64,000 nucleotides of DNA from Sapria himalayana (GCA_029783825.1 JAREIK010005987.1:62001-126000), one strand, 5' to 3'. Shown: positions 1 to 15,746, counted from the stretch's first letter. Translations and numbers: made by a program. The notes: a model not told the origin generated them from the letters alone.

Positions 1-1644
1 TAGATAGATAGATAGACTGACATACTCATAGATAGATAGACAGAGAGAGAGAGAGATAGATAGATAGATATCTAGATAGATAGATAGACAAATAGATAGA
101 TAGACACATAGATAGATAGATAGATAGATAAATAGGCCAATAGACAAATAGAAATATAGATAAATAAGTAGATAGATTGACAAATAAAAAGTTAGATAAA
201 TAAATAGACAAATAGAAACATAGATATATATAGAAATAGAGATACACACATAGACACACAGATAGATGGATAGATAGATACAAAGAAAGATAAATAGAAA
301 GAAAGATAGATAGATAAAAAATTAGATAGAAAATAAATAGATAAAGAAGTTGCTGAATTTATAGATAGTTAAAAAAATAGTTAGGTAGATTGATAGATTA
401 ATAGATAAATAAATATATAGATAGATAGATACACAAATATATATAAAGATCGATAAACATATAGACAGTTACATTGAAATGTAGATATATAGATACATAG
501 TTAGATAGATAGATATACAAATAAACATATAGATAGTTACACAGATTGATAGATTCATAGATAGATAAATAGATAGAAAAGTAGCCATATAGATAGATAG
601 ATTATTAGATAGACACATTCATTGAAAGACAGTGAGACAAATTTATAGATAGACACAAAGTCTAATAGATTTATATATTAAAAGATACATAGAGAGATAT
701 AGACAGAGATAGAAAAACAAATAGAAAGATAAACAAATAGATAGATAGATAGATAGATAGATGAAGATATATTGATAGACATATAAAGATAGGAAAATAG
801 ATAGATAGACTAAAAGTCTAATAAATGAATAAAGCCATTGAAAAAAATAAATTTATAGATAGTCAGATAGAAAGATAGACAGATACAAAGATAGATACAT
901 ATATAGACAAAACAAAAAATAGATAGATATACATATAAATAGATATACAAATAAATAGATATCCACATAGTCAAGTAGATAGAAATATAAATATAAATAG
1001 ACAAATATACATATAGAAAAATATAGAGATATGCAGATAGATGATATATAGGTAGATAAAAAAAAGAAAGAAAGATAGATAATTATTTAGATAGCAGATA
1101 GATATATAGTAACATAGACACATAGACACATAGACATATAAACTAATTGACACATAGAACCATAGACACATAGATAGTTTGATAGATAAAAAGATAGACT
1201 AATAGATAGATAGATAAACTAATAGATAGATAGATAAATAGATTGATAGATATAAATACTGATAGATAGATAGATAGACAGATTGACAGATAGACAGATA
1301 TATAAATAGATAGACAAATAGATAGATAGCTAGATATATAGATAAACAAATATACAAATAGACATATAGATAGATAGATAAATAGACAAATATATAGATT
1401 GATAGATATATAGATATACAAATAGATAGATAGACAAATATATAGATAGAGAAAAATATAGATAGACAAATAAATAAATAGTAAGATAGATAGATAGACA
1501 GATAGACAAATTTTCAGTTATATAGATAGACAAATAGACAAATATTTGGATAGGATGATATGTAAATAGATATATAGAAAGATACCTACAAACATATATA
1601 GATAGATAGAGAGATAAAAATATAAATAGATAGATAAATAGATA

Positions 1645-2626
1645 GATATATAGATAGACAGATAGATAGACAGACAATCTAATAGATAAATAGATAGATA
1701 GACCGATCGACATATATAATGATAGATAGATCCATAGATTTGAAGATAGGTAGATAGATAGATAGACAGATAGACATATTTTCATATTGACATATAGATA
1801 GATTGACAGATAGTCAGATAGAGAATAAACAAAAAGATAAATAAGTAGATAAGTAGATAATTACATAGACATATAGACGGATAAATAGATAGTTAGATAA
1901 AAATTTAGATAGATAAATAGATATCTTGATAGTCAAATAGATAGATAGATATATATGTGTATAAATAGATAGATAGATAGATAGTAAGTTAGTTAGATAG
2001 ATAAATAGATAGATAGATAAATAGATAGATAAATAAACTTATAAAAAAAGACAATTAGATAGTTAGAAAGATAGATAGATAGACAGATCGATATATAGGC
2101 ATATAAATAGCTAGATAGTTGACAATTAGACAAAAAGATATATACACAGATAGAAAGACATATAGAATGAAATATAAATACATAGATAAATAGATATGCA
2201 AATATAATGATAGATAGATAAACTGATATAAATAAATAGATAGATAGATAGTTTAATAGAAAGTTAGACAGATAGTTAGTTAGATAAATTGATAGATAGA
2301 TTGATAAATAGAAAAAAATAAAAATATATAGATAAGCAGATAGTTAGATCGATGGATAGATAAATAAATAAATATAAATATATATATATATATATATAGA
2401 TACATTGATATATAGATTAACTTATAGATAGATAGACAAAAACACAATTAGATAGTTAAGAGGAAGATAGCCTAAAAGATAAATAGATCGACATATAGGT
2501 ATATAAATAAAAAGTTAGATAGATAGATAAACATATAGAAATATAAATAAATAGATAGATAGATAAACAACTAGACAAATAAATAGATAGTTAGATGGCC
2601 AGATTGATAAATAGATAGATAGATTT

Positions 2627-2660
<34 letters not shown>

Positions 2661-2750
2661 TAATCAATAGATAGATAGATAGAATTACAAAAATCATATA
2701 TACAAATATACAAATAGTAAAATAGACAGATAAATATATAAACAAATAGA
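1645..2750 (+). repeat. Higher-order unit in GATA array, copy 1
   Basis: This 1.1-kb stretch shares an ordered series of rare variant words with 3545-4670. Examples are catatataatgatag (1711 and 3611), caattagatagtta (2052 and 3911), gattaacttatag/gattgacttatag (2415 and 4344) and the block ending in atatacaaatatacaaatagtaaaatag. The order is preserved at an offset of about 1.9 kb, which independent decay of a simple repeat would not give. Confidence 0.8.
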
Positions 2751-2751
2751 T

Positions 2752-3455
2752 AGACAGATCGATAGATAGGCATATAAATAGCTAGATAGTTAATAATTAG
2801 ACAAATAGATAGATACATAGATAGACAGATAGACAGACAGATAGAATGAAATATAGATACATAGATAAATAGATATCCAAATATAAAGATAGATAGATAA
2901 ACTGATATAAATAAATAGATAGATAGTTTTATAGAAAGTTAGACAGATAGTAAGTTAGATAAATAGATAGATAGATTGATTGATAAATAGAAAAAAATAA
3001 AAATATATAGATAAGTAGATAGTTAGATCGATGGATAGATAGATAGATATATACATACATTGATATATAGATTAACTTATATATAGATAGACAAAAACAC
3101 AATTTTATAGTTAAGAGGAAGACAGCCTGAAATATAAATTGATCGACATATATGTATATAAACAAAAAGTTAGATAGTTAGATAAACATATAGAAATATA
3201 AATAAATAGATAGATAGATAAACAACTAGACAGATAAATAGATAGTTAGATGGACAGATTGATAAATAGATAGATAGATATAAAGAAAGATATATCAAGA
3301 GATAGATAGATAGATAGATAGATAACAGATAGACAGATAGACAGATAGACAGATAGACAGATAGATAGATTAATAGATAGATAGATAAAATTACAAAAAT
3401 CATATATACAAATATACAAATAGTAAAATAGATAGATAAATATATAAACAATAGA
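2752..3455 (+). repeat. Higher-order unit in GATA array, partial copy 2
   Basis: This is a closely matching tandem copy of 2081-2750. Both contain, in order, agacagatcgata, ggcatataaatagctagatag, gatcgatggatagata, gattaacttata, acaaaaacacaatt, aagaggaaga and ttacaaaaatcatatataca. The offset is 655-671 bp. It looks more recent than the match to copy 3, because fewer differences are visible. Confidence 0.85.
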
Positions 3456-3544
3456 TAAATAAATAGATAGATAAAAGATACATACAAATATATATATATA
3501 TATAGTTAGATAAATAGTAATATAAATAGACAGATAGATAGATA

Positions 3545-4570
3545 GATAGATAGACAGATATATAGATAGATAGAAAATTTAATAGATAAATAGATAGATA
3601 GGCTAATAGACATATATAATGATAGACAAATCTATAGATATGAAGATAAAACTATAGAGAGATAAACAGATAGACATATTGGCATCTTGACATATAGATA
3701 GATAGACAGATAACCAGAAACATATATAAGCAGATATATAGATAATTACATAGACATATAGATCGAAGATTAGATTGTTAGATAGATCATTAGATAGATA
3801 GACAGATATCTAAATAGACAAATAGATAGATAGATATTTAGGTATATAGATAGATAGATATATAATTATGTAGATAGATAAATAGATAGATAAATTCATT
3901 GATAGAAAGACAATTAGATAGTTATAAAGATAAATAAATAGACATATCAATAGTTAGACCTATGAATAGATAAATAGTTAGACAATTAGACAATTAGATA
4001 TACTTATAGTTAGATAGACAAATAGAAAGATCTATAGATGGGTAGATAAGCTGATAAATAGACAGACATATAGACATATAGATAGACAGATAGATTGATT
4101 GATAGATAAATAGATAGACATACAGATAGAAAGAAAGATAGATACATAGATAAATAGATATACAAATAGACTGATAGATAGATAAATTGATATAAATAGA
4201 TAGATATATAGATATATATTTAGTTAGATAGAAAGATAGATAAATATATAGATAGATTGATAAATAGAAACAAATGAAAATATATAAATAAGTAGATATT
4301 TAGATTTGATAGATAGATAGTTATATATCTACATAGATATACAGATTGACTTATAGATAGATAGACAAAAACACAATTAGACAGTTAAATATTAAATAGA
4401 CTAAAAGTTAAATAGATCCACATATAGGCATATAAACAAAACGTTAGATAGATAGATAAACATATAGAAATATAGATAAATTAAAAGATAGATAAATAAC
4501 TAGACAAATAAATAGATTGATAGATAGAGAGATTGATAAATAGATATAAGAAAGATAGATAAATAAAAAG

Positions 4571-4605
<35 letters not shown>

Positions 4606-4670
4606 GATAGAAATACAAAAAGTATATATACAAATATTAAAATAGATAGATAAATATATAGACAAATAGA
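3545..4670 (+). repeat. Higher-order unit in GATA array, copy 3
   Basis: This is the most diverged copy of the 1645-2750 unit, matched across its full length at an offset of about 1.9 kb, with small indels (offsets from 1859 to 1929). With copies 1 and 2 it shows that segmental tandem duplication, and not only replication slippage, expanded the array. Confidence 0.75.
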
Positions 4671-6075
4671 TAGATAAATAGATAGATAGAAAAATAGATT
4701 GATAGATATATAGATAGATAGACTGTCAGATAGAGATAGATAGAATGATAAATAGAAATATAGAAATAGATAAATGGACAAATATATAGATAAATAAACA
4801 AAAAGTTAAATAGACAAATAGACAAAAATATATAAATAGAGATAGATATTAGACACTTAGATAGAAAAATATATAGATAAATAGATAGATAGATTGACAT
4901 AATTATAGAAAAATAAATATATATATAGATAAACAAATAGATAGATTAACAGATAGATAAATAATTAAATAGATCAATACTTAGACAGATAGACTAATTG
5001 ACAGAAAGATAGATAAAGATAGATAGAAATATAGAAAGATATATTGACATATGTATAGATATTGAGATAGACAAATAGACAAATAGATATATAGACAAAT
5101 AGACATTTAGAAATATAGATATATAGACAGATAAATGTAGAAATAGATAGATAGAGAGTTAGACAGATAGGTAGAGAAATAGTTAGATAGATAGACAGAT
5201 ATAAAAATAGAAAGATAGATAAATAAATTAATAGGCAAATAGACTTATAAATTGATAAACTAATAAACATAAAGATAGATATACATATAAATAGTAAGAT
5301 AAATAGATAGATAAATAAAAAATAGATAAAAATATAAATATATAGATAGATTGATAGATTGATTGGCTAATAAACTAATAGATTGATAAATAAAAAGATA
5401 GAAAGTTATATAGATAGATGCATAGAGAGATAGATTCATAAATCAATAGATTGATACATAACATATATACAAATAGATATATAGATAGGTATACATATAA
5501 CAAACATATAGATAGATAGATAGATAGATATGTAGATAGATAGATATAAAAATAGAAAGATAGATAGACATATAAATAGAAAGATTGATAGACTGATAGA
5601 TAGATAGATAGTAAAATACATTAATAGATGTATATATAGATAGATAGACAAATATACATATGGATAGATAGACAAATACATATACAGATAGTTAGATAGA
5701 TTGATATACAAAAAGATAGAGAGACAAACAGGCATACAGATAGACAGATATATAGATACATACATAGATAGGCAGATATATAGCTAGATAGACACATAGA
5801 AACATAGATAGATAAACAAAGACACAAATATATAGATAGATAGATACATAGATAGATAGAAAATTAGATAGATAAATAAATATATGATAGGAAGATAGAT
5901 AAATATACAAATAGACACATATATAGACACATAAACACATAAAGAAAAAAATCTATAGACAAATAGATAGATAGACAATTAGACTAATAGGCAGTTAGAT
6001 TAATTGATAAATAGACACATAGATAAATAGTAGATAGACAGAAAGTCTATTAAATACACATATAGATAGCCATAT

Positions 6076-6076
<1 letters not shown>

Positions 6077-6111
<35 letters not shown>
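6077..6111. repeat. (TA)n tract
   Basis: About 35 bp of perfect alternating TA inside the GATA array, flanked on both sides by GATA variants. It probably arose by expansion of a TATA variant unit. Confidence 0.9.
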
Positions 6112-6119
<8 letters not shown>

Positions 6120-8739
6120 GATTGTTAGATATATAAATAAACAAATATATATATAAACATATAGATAGAAAGATAGATAGATAGATATACAGATTGACAG
6201 ATAGATAGATAGATAAATAGATACATAGATTGATAGATCGACAAATAGATATCTAGACATATCAATAAATAGATAGATAGACAGATAGGTAAATAAAAAG
6301 GTTTATAGATATATAGAGAGATATATAGATAGATAGACTAATAGACTGATAAGTTAAAAAGATAGTTATATAGTTAGACAGATAGACAAATAGGTATAAA
6401 GATAGATAAACATATAGATTTTTAGTTAGTTAGTGAAATTGTCAGGTATAAAGATAAACATATAGATAAATTCATAGATTCATAGATTTATTAATAAACA
6501 AATAGATGCATAGACTAATAAAAAATAGTAAAATAGAAGGTTATACATATATGCAAATATATAGATAGAAAGATAGATAGATTTATTGATATATAGATAA
6601 AAGATAGACATATAAATAGTTAGACAAATAGATATATAAACATATAAAGAGATTTAAAAATAGATTGAAAGATAGACACATTGACTTATATATTGATATA
6701 CTAAAAAATAGATAGAGAGAGATATATATATAGATATCTTGACATAATGATGGATAGATAGTAGACAAATAGAAAGACAAATTGATTGATAGATAGATAT
6801 ACAAATAGATAGATACATAGAATCATAAATTGATAGATAGATAGATAGATATAAAGATAGATAGATAGATAAACAGATAGATAGTTAGATAGTTAGTTAG
6901 TTAGTTAGACATATAGATAAATAGATTCCTAGATAGAAGAGTAGATAGATAGATAGATAGATAGATAGATTGTATATAGAAAAATTGATACATATAAAGA
7001 TTGACAATATGATATTTATATATATATGGACATATTGACTAATATACTAATAGATAGAAAGAGAGTTAGATAGTTAAATAGATAGAATGAAAAATAGTTG
7101 GATAGTTATATAGATTGATAGATAGGCATATATATATTTAGACAAATAGATAGATTGACTGATAGATCGATATATAGATAAACATATTGACAGACAGATA
7201 GATAGATAGATAGATAGACAGAATTACAGATAGATAGATAGATAGACATATAGACAGATAGACATATAAATAATTAGTTAGATAGATATATAGATATATA
7301 GATATATAGACACATAGAACTATAGACTGATAAACTTAATGGTAGATAAAGAGATAGAAAGATTGACATATCGACAATTACATAAATTGATAGACAAGTA
7401 GATAGATATATAGATTGAAAGATAGATAGATATAAAGATAGATAAACAGATAGACAAATAGATAGATAGACAATAAGATAGATATACATATAATCACATA
7501 TATAGATAGTCAGATAGATAGATAGACTATTAGACTAATAAAAAAATATATAGTTAGATAGTTAGACAGATAGATAGCTAGCCAGATAGACACATAGATT
7601 GTTAGACTCATAGATAAATAGATAGATAGATAGATAGATAGGTATATAGACAAATAGACATATAGAAAATAAATAGATAGATAGACATATAGAATGATCG
7701 ACAAATAGTCAGAAAGTCTATTGGACAAATAGTCAGTTAGACAGATAAATATATAGATAGATATGTAGATAAATAGATAGATAGATAGACAAATAGATAG
7801 ATAAATAGATAGACAAATAGATAGATAGATAGATAAAAAATAGAAAGAAAGATAGATAAATTAATAGACAAGATGTCTTATAAACTGATAGACAGATAGA
7901 TAATTTGATAGTTAAATAGATAAATAGATAGATATATATATACAAATAGACAATTAGATAGACAAATAGATAGATATATATATGTGTGTTTAGAATGACT
8001 GAAAGACTGATAGATTTATAGACAGAAAGATAGTTAGATAGTTAGATGGTTAGATAGATAGTTAAATAGATAGATAGATTGACACATAGACATATATACA
8101 ATTAGATAGATAGGCATATAGATAGATATTTATATAGCCATATAGATAGCTAAATAGATACACAGATAAATAGATACTCATATAGAAAAATAGTTAGATA
8201 GTAAATTTACAAATAGATAATAAGATAAACAAGTCAATAGATAAACAAATAGATAATTAGACAGACAGATTGATTGATTAATAGATAGACAGATAGATAA
8301 ATTTTTACATAGTATAATAGATATATATATTAAAATATAGATATATAGATAAATAGAGACTCATATAGACAAATAAAAAGATAGATAGATAGATATAGAG
8401 ATAAAGAGTAAGATAGATAGGCATATAGATATATAGATAGATACATAGATAGACAGATAGTTTAATAGATGAATACAGAGATAGTGAAAAAAATAGATAG
8501 ACTATTTAATAGATAGACAAATAGATAAATACACAGATACAAATCTAGATAGAGAGACAAATAGACAAATAGACAGATAGATACAAAAATAAATAAATAA
8601 ATATATAAACATGTAGATAGATAGATATTTAGAAATATAGATAGATATATAGATGGAAAAATAGATAGATAGGTATATACATAGATAGATAGATAGATAG
8701 ATAGATATATAGATTGACAATTAGATAGATAGATAGATA

Positions 8740-8875
8740 AATTCATAGATACATAGACACAGACAAAATAACACATAGACACATTGACACATAGAGACAT
8801 AGACACATTGACACATAGAGACATAGACACATACACACATAGAAACATAAAAACATAGACACATAGACAGAGATA
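8740..8875 (+). repeat. ACACATAG-rich patch with a 24-bp tandem repeat
   Basis: The array switches here to CACATAGA-type octamers. Two identical 24-bp units lie at 8778-8801 and 8802-8825, each containing cacattgacacatagagaca, followed by a third partial unit. The patch shows local homogenisation of a multi-tetramer unit. A similar CACATA-rich patch lies at 12380-12490. Confidence 0.85.
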
Positions 8876-9898
8876 GATTGATAGATACATAGAGAGATAG
8901 ACATACATATAGAAAAATCGATATATAAGTAGATCGAGAGATAGACAAATTGAGAAATAGATAAATATAAAGATAAACAAATAGATAGATAGATAGAATT
9001 ATAGACAAATAGTTAGATAGATAACTAGATATATAGATTGTGAGATAGACAAATATATATTGATAGATTGATAGACAAATATATTGATAGATAGATATAC
9101 ATATTTTCAAATATACAGATAGACAGATAGTTAGATAGATAGACCGATAGACAAAAGAGATAACTAGATAGATAGATAGATAACTAGCTAGATAGATAAT
9201 TAGATTGATAGATATATAGATAGACAACAAAATAAATATATAGATAAATAAATTAATAAAAATATAGATAGATAGAAAGATAGATAGACTAATAGAAAGA
9301 AAGACAGATAAAAATATAGATAGATAGACATATAAATAGATAGATAATTAAATAGTTTTAAAAATAGATAGATGGATAGACAAATAGTCAGGTAGACATA
9401 TACATAGATTAACAGATAGACATATAGATAGTTAGAAAAATAGAAATATAGTTACATTAACATATAGATAAATATTTAGACAGATAGATTAAATAGATTG
9501 ATTAATAGACTAATAGATTGATATACAAATAAATAGTTAGAGATATAATTAAGAAAGATATATAGATAGATAGATATATAAAAGATAGAGAGATAAACAG
9601 ATAGATAGATAGCTACATAGATATATAGAAAGATAGACAAATATATAGATTTATTGATATTGTAATACATAGAAAGATATTTAGACAATTAGATAGATAG
9701 ATAGATTAAAAAATAGACACTTAGATAGATAGAAAGATAGTTAGTTAATTAGTTACAAATATCGTTACATAAACATATAATAAATTAGACAAATAATTAG
9801 ATGGACAGACAGATAGAAAGATATATAAATATATAGATAGGAAATTAAATAGATAGAAAGATAGACAGACAAATAAACACATAGATAGATATATAGAT

Positions 9899-9922
9899 AC
9901 ACACACACACACACACACACAC
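9899..9922 (+). repeat. (AC)n microsatellite
   Basis: About 24 bp of alternating AC directly after GATA-type sequence; a short dinucleotide expansion inside the array. Confidence 0.9.
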
Positions 9923-10417
9923 CCACATAAAGTAGACAGACAGAGAGATAGATAGATAGTAAAAAAACATTTAGATAGTTAGATAGATATAAAAATAGAT
10001 AGATAAATACAAAGAAATATATATAGATAGATAGACAGATTTAATGATTGACTAATAGACAAAATACAATTAAACAATTAGATAGATAGATTGATAGATA
10101 TACAGATAGAAATTTAGAGAGATCGACAGATAGATAAATATATAAAAAGTTAGATAAACATATAGATAGATAAATAGTTAGATAGATAGATAGACTATTA
10201 TAAAAATATATAGATAGATAGACCAATAGATAGATATATAAAAAAATACATATTCAGATTGACAGATAAATGGATAGCAGATACATTGATAGATAGATAT
10301 ATAGATAGAAAAACATCATATAGATACTTAGACAGATATACAAATAGACAGGCAGATCGATAGATAGATAGATAGATAATCAAGTAGATAGATTTAAATA
10401 TAAATGTATAGATAGAT

Positions 10418-10419
10418 AG

Positions 10420-10450
<31 letters not shown>

Positions 10451-10479
10451 GATATACAAATAGACAAATTGAAAAATAG

Positions 10480-10530
<51 letters not shown>
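10418..10530. repeat. Two (TA)n tracts
   Basis: Perfect alternating TA at about 10421-10445 and about 10486-10530, separated by GACA/AAATAGACA units. Tracts like these recur through the array and mark TATA variants that expanded by slippage. Confidence 0.88.
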
Positions 10531-10533
<3 letters not shown>

Positions 10534-10790
10534 AGATAGATAGATAAACAAATAGACAGACATATAGATAGATAAAAAATTAGATAGATAGATTGATAGA
10601 CTATTAGATATACAGATAGATATAAAGATAAATTTATTTACTGATAGACAAATAGATAGTTATATTGATAAATGTATCGAAAAAAAGGAAAAAATATAAA
10701 TAGTCATAAATATAGATAGATAAATAGACATTTGGGCAAATAGATAGATATATAGATAAAAGATAGATTTAAAGAAATTTAAATAAATAG

Positions 10791-10821
<31 letters not shown>

Positions 10822-11034
10822 AATAGAAAGATTAACAAATAGACATATATATAGATAGACATATAGATAGATCGAAAGATAAATAGATAGATAGAAAGAT
10901 AGAGTGAAACAAAGATAAATATATAGGTAGATAGATTAATAAATAGATAGATAGAGATATGATAGATAAACAGATAGATATAATGACAAGTAGATGTATA
11001 GAAAGATAGACATATAGAGAGTTAGAAAAATAGA

Positions 11035-11094
11035 TAGATAGAGAGAGAGAGAGAGACACACACACACACATATATATATACATATATATATATA
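11035..11094 (+). repeat. Compound (GA)n(CA)n(TA)n microsatellite
   Basis: Three dinucleotide runs follow each other without a break: gagagagagagagagag, then acacacacacacac, then a run of alternating TA with a single catata interruption. This is unusual inside the tetranucleotide array and could serve as a unique marker for the locus. Confidence 0.9.
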
Positions 11095-12379
11095 GATTGA
11101 TAGATATTGATAGATAGACAAGAAAATAAATAGATAGTTAGATAGATAGATATACAAATAGATAGATATACAAATAGACAGATAGACAAATAGACAAATA
11201 GACAAATAGATAGATAGATAGATAAATTGATTGATTGACAGAAATAAAGATTGATATATATACAGACAGATAGATAGATAATTAGACAATTAGAAAGATA
11301 GATATGTAGACAAATAGATAGATAAATAGTTTGATAGACAGACAGACATATAGATAGATTCATAGATAAATAGATAAAAAAATATAAAGAAAGACATGAA
11401 AGAAAGATAGAAAGATAGATGGATAGATAGAAAGATAGACAAATAGATAGATATACAGATAGATACATACGATTATAGATAAATATATAGATAGAAAGAT
11501 AAACAAATAAATACATAGATAGAAAAAAAAAGTTAGATGGACACATAGATAGATAGATAGATAGATAGACAAAACAATAAAAGCACAAATAAATAAATAG
11601 ATAGACATATAGATAGATTCACAAATTGATAGATATATAGAAATATAGATAGTTAAATTGATTGATTGATAGACAAATAAACATATATATTGATAGATAG
11701 ATAGATACATACATACATATATACATAGATAGATAGAATGATTGATAGTTAGAAATATAAAAAGAAATAAAGATAGATAGAAAGATAGACAGAAAGAAAG
11801 ATAGATAGATAGATAAACTGGTAGACAGATAGACAAGTATACTATTAGATAGATAGATAGATTGCCCGAGAGATAGATAGATAAATAGATAGACACATAT
11901 ACTATTAGAATTATATACTAATAGATTGATAGAAAAATATACTTTGAGATAGATAGACAAATAGAAAGATAGTTAGATAGATAGACAGATAGACAGTTAG
12001 ATATATAGGCATTTAGATAGTTTGAAAAATATATAGATAGACTGATAGTCTAATTGATGAATAGAGTGATAGAATGATAGACAGATAGATAGATATAAAG
12101 ATAGATAGACAAATTGATAGATAGATAGATAGACAGATAGACATATAGATTGATACAATGATAATTATATCGATAGGTTGAAAAATAAATAGAATGAAAA
12201 ATAAATTGATATTCAGGTAGGCAAGTAGATAGAAAGATAAATAGAAACATATACAGATATATAGAGCTACAAATAAATGGATAAGCATATAGATAGATAT
12301 ATATGTAGAAGATTGATAGATAGATATATATATACATAGGTAGATATATACATAGACAGATAAACACCTAGATCCATAG

Positions 12380-12490
12380 AGAAATAGGCACATAAACACG
12401 TATACACATATACACATATACACATAGACACATAGACACATATACATTTAGATACATAGACACCTAGACACAGACACAAAGACATAGACA
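12380..12490 (+). repeat. CACATA/GACACA-rich patch
   Basis: About 110 bp in which the array is dominated by cacata and tagacaca words (acacatatacacatatacacatag and similar). It is a second patch of the type seen at 8740-8875 and appears to be an independent local expansion of a GACACATA variant. Confidence 0.75.
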
Positions 12491-13367
12491 GATAGATAGG
12501 TACAAAGAAAGACATACAGACAGATAAATAAAGAGCCATATGTACAGATAGATAGATAAAAAAATAGTCAGATAGATAGATAAATAATAATATAAATAGA
12601 AAGATAGATGTATAGATACACATATTGTTATTTAGCCAGATAAATGGATAGATTGATAGATATATAGATTGATAGATAAACCAATAGGTAGATAGATTAA
12701 TAAACAAATGTACATAAAGAGAGATATATTGAAAGATAGATAAATAGTTAAACATATAAAAAGATAGATAGATAAAAATATTGATAGCTAGAGGGATAGA
12801 CAAATAGTTATTTAAAGAGATACACAGATAGACAAATAAATAGATATCTAGATAGATATATAGATAGATATATAAATAGTTAGACAAAAAGATAGACATT
12901 ATACAAATAGAAAGTTTGATAGATAAACACATAGATAGATAGATAGACAGAAAGATAGATAGACAGATAGATTGATACACAAATAGATAGAAAGATAAAT
13001 TAATAGATACTCATATATTTAGTTATATATAGACAAATACATAAATAAATAGAAAGACTTATAAACAGATAAATATATGGATAAATAGATAGATAGACAT
13101 ATCAAAAGATAGTAATATATACAAATAGACAAATAAAAAGATAGTGAGATAGAGTGATAGAATGAAAAACTAATAGAGAAATAATCATATAGATAGATAA
13201 AAAGAAATATAGTTTGATAGATAGAAAGATATACAAATTGAAGGTTAGAGAGATAAATAGATAATCATATAGACATATAGATAGTTACATAGATAGATAG
13301 ATAGATAGATACATAGATAGATAGACAAATAGACTGATAGATAGATAGATAGATACATAAATACACA

Positions 13368-13398
<31 letters not shown>

Positions 13399-14130
13399 GG
13401 ATAAACGAATATAGAGATAGAAAAATAGATAGATAGATAGATAGATATAGAGATAGATAGATAGATAGATAGACAGATAGATAGATAGACAGATAGATAT
13501 AAACTTATATAGATAGACAAATAGACTGTTATATACATAGACACATAGATAGATAGACATACAGATAGACAGACAGACAGAGAGATAGATATATAAATAC
13601 ATAAATAGAGAAATAGAAAGATATACAGATACATAGATAGATATAAAAATAAACAAATAGACAAATTGATATATAGATAGATAGATAGATAGATATGTAG
13701 ACAAACAGATAAATAGATACAAAAATAGACATATACATAGATAGCCAGATAGATAGATATAAAGATTGACATATAGATAGAATAATAGATACACAGATAG
13801 ACAAATAGATAGATAGAAAGATTGATAGATAGATAGACAGATTATTAGAAAGGTAGATTTATAGTTTGATAGAAAGATGGATATACAGATTGATAGATAG
13901 ATAGATAAATAGATTGATAGATAGATTGATTGATTGAAAAATACATATCTAATTAGATAGTTAGACATATTAACATATAGATAGCTAGATAAAAAGATAG
14001 ATAGATAGATAGACTATTAAACAAATATAAAGATAAATTGATATACAAATTGACAGTAAAACATATAGATATATAGACAAAAAAGCTGATATGTGGATAA
14101 GCAGATAAAAATATAAATAGTTTAACATAT

Positions 14131-14190
14131 ATTAAAATAAATAAATAAATAAATAAATAAACAAATAAATAAATATATATATATATATAT
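14131..14190 (+). repeat. (AATA)n run followed by (TA)n
   Basis: About ten AATA units run straight into alternating TA. The same order, AATA then TA, is seen at 28960-29026, and an AATA run also occurs at 31549-31590. G-to-A decay of GATA followed by slippage would give this pattern. Confidence 0.85.
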
Positions 14191-14406
14191 AGACATATAG
14201 TCAGATAGATAGATAGATGTAAAGATAGGCTACTAGATAGATAGTTAGTTAGTTAGTTAGATAAATCATCTAAATGATAAATGAGAAGATAGACAGATTG
14301 ACAAATAGATAGATGGATTGATAAACTAATAGATATATAAATAAATAGATAGACAGATAGATTTATTGATAGATAATAGGATAGACAAATAGATTGATAG
14401 ATAGAT

Positions 14407-14407
<1 letters not shown>

Positions 14408-14446
<39 letters not shown>
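14408..14446. repeat. (TA)n tract
   Basis: About 39 bp of perfect alternating TA within the array. Confidence 0.9.
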
Positions 14447-14449
<3 letters not shown>

Positions 14450-14814
14450 CAGATAGATAGATGTGTAAATTGAAAAATAAACACGAAGGTAGATAGACAG
14501 ACATATAGTTAGATAGATAGATAGGTAGTTAGTTGTGTATATATAAAAATAGAAAAATAAATAGAAAGAAAGAAAGATAGATAGATAGATAGTTTGTTAG
14601 TTAGATAGATAGATAGTTAGTTAGTTATATAGATAGATAGAGAGAATGATGAACAAATAGATAAATAGACTGATAATTTGATTGATAGTTATAGAGTTAG
14701 ATAGATAGATTGTTAGAAAAATTGATATATTGACAATTAGATAGATAGATAGATATAGAGACAAGAAAATAAATAGATTGATTGATAAACAGATCCACAA
14801 ATATAATGATATAC

Positions 14815-14847
<33 letters not shown>

Positions 14848-15704
14848 GATACATTGATTGAAAAATAGACTAATAGAAAGATAAAGATATAGATAGATAG
14901 TTAGATAGATAGGCTGATCAACAAATATGTAGATAGGTAGATGAGTAGAAAGGCAGATATACAAATAGACGAATAGTTAGATAGACAGATAGATTGATAG
15001 ATTGATAGGAGATAGATATATAGATAGATAAATAGATACATAGATTGACTAATAGACTAATAGTTGTATTGATAGTTAAACAGTCCGATAGTTAGTAAAA
15101 TAGATATATAGACAATTAGATAGATAGACATATAGATAAATGCACAAATAGATATAGAGATAGGTAGAGAGATAGATGGGTAGATAGATAGATAAATATA
15201 TAGATAGATAAACTAATAAACAGATAGACATATAAACATATAGTCAAATAGATTGATAGACAAATAGAAAAATTTATTGATAGACAGATAGAATGATAGA
15301 TAGACATATATATAGTTAGATAGATATATAGATAGATAAATAGATAGATAGATAGATAGACAAATAGATATATAATTAGATAGTTAGACATATTAACATA
15401 TATATATATATAGATAGATAGATTGATTGATTTTTAACCAAATTGATAGATAGATAGAATTACAGAATGACAAATAAACATATATATAGATAGAAAAAAA
15501 ATAAATTGGAGGATAAGGAGATAAAAATATAGATAGTTTGACATATATACATATATATAGACATATAGTCTGATAGATAGATTGAAAGATAGTCAGATAG
15601 ATAGATAGACCGATAGTTAAATAGATAGATCGATAGACAGACAGACAGATAGATAGACAAATTGCCTGATAAAAAATCAGATAAAAAGGTAGATAGATAG
15701 ATAC

Positions 15705-15705
<1 letters not shown>

Positions 15706-15742
<37 letters not shown>
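15706..15742. repeat. (TA)n tract
   Basis: About 37 bp of alternating TA within the array, bordered by acacaaatat on the left and agaaagatag on the right. Confidence 0.9.
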
Positions 15743-15746
<4 letters not shown>

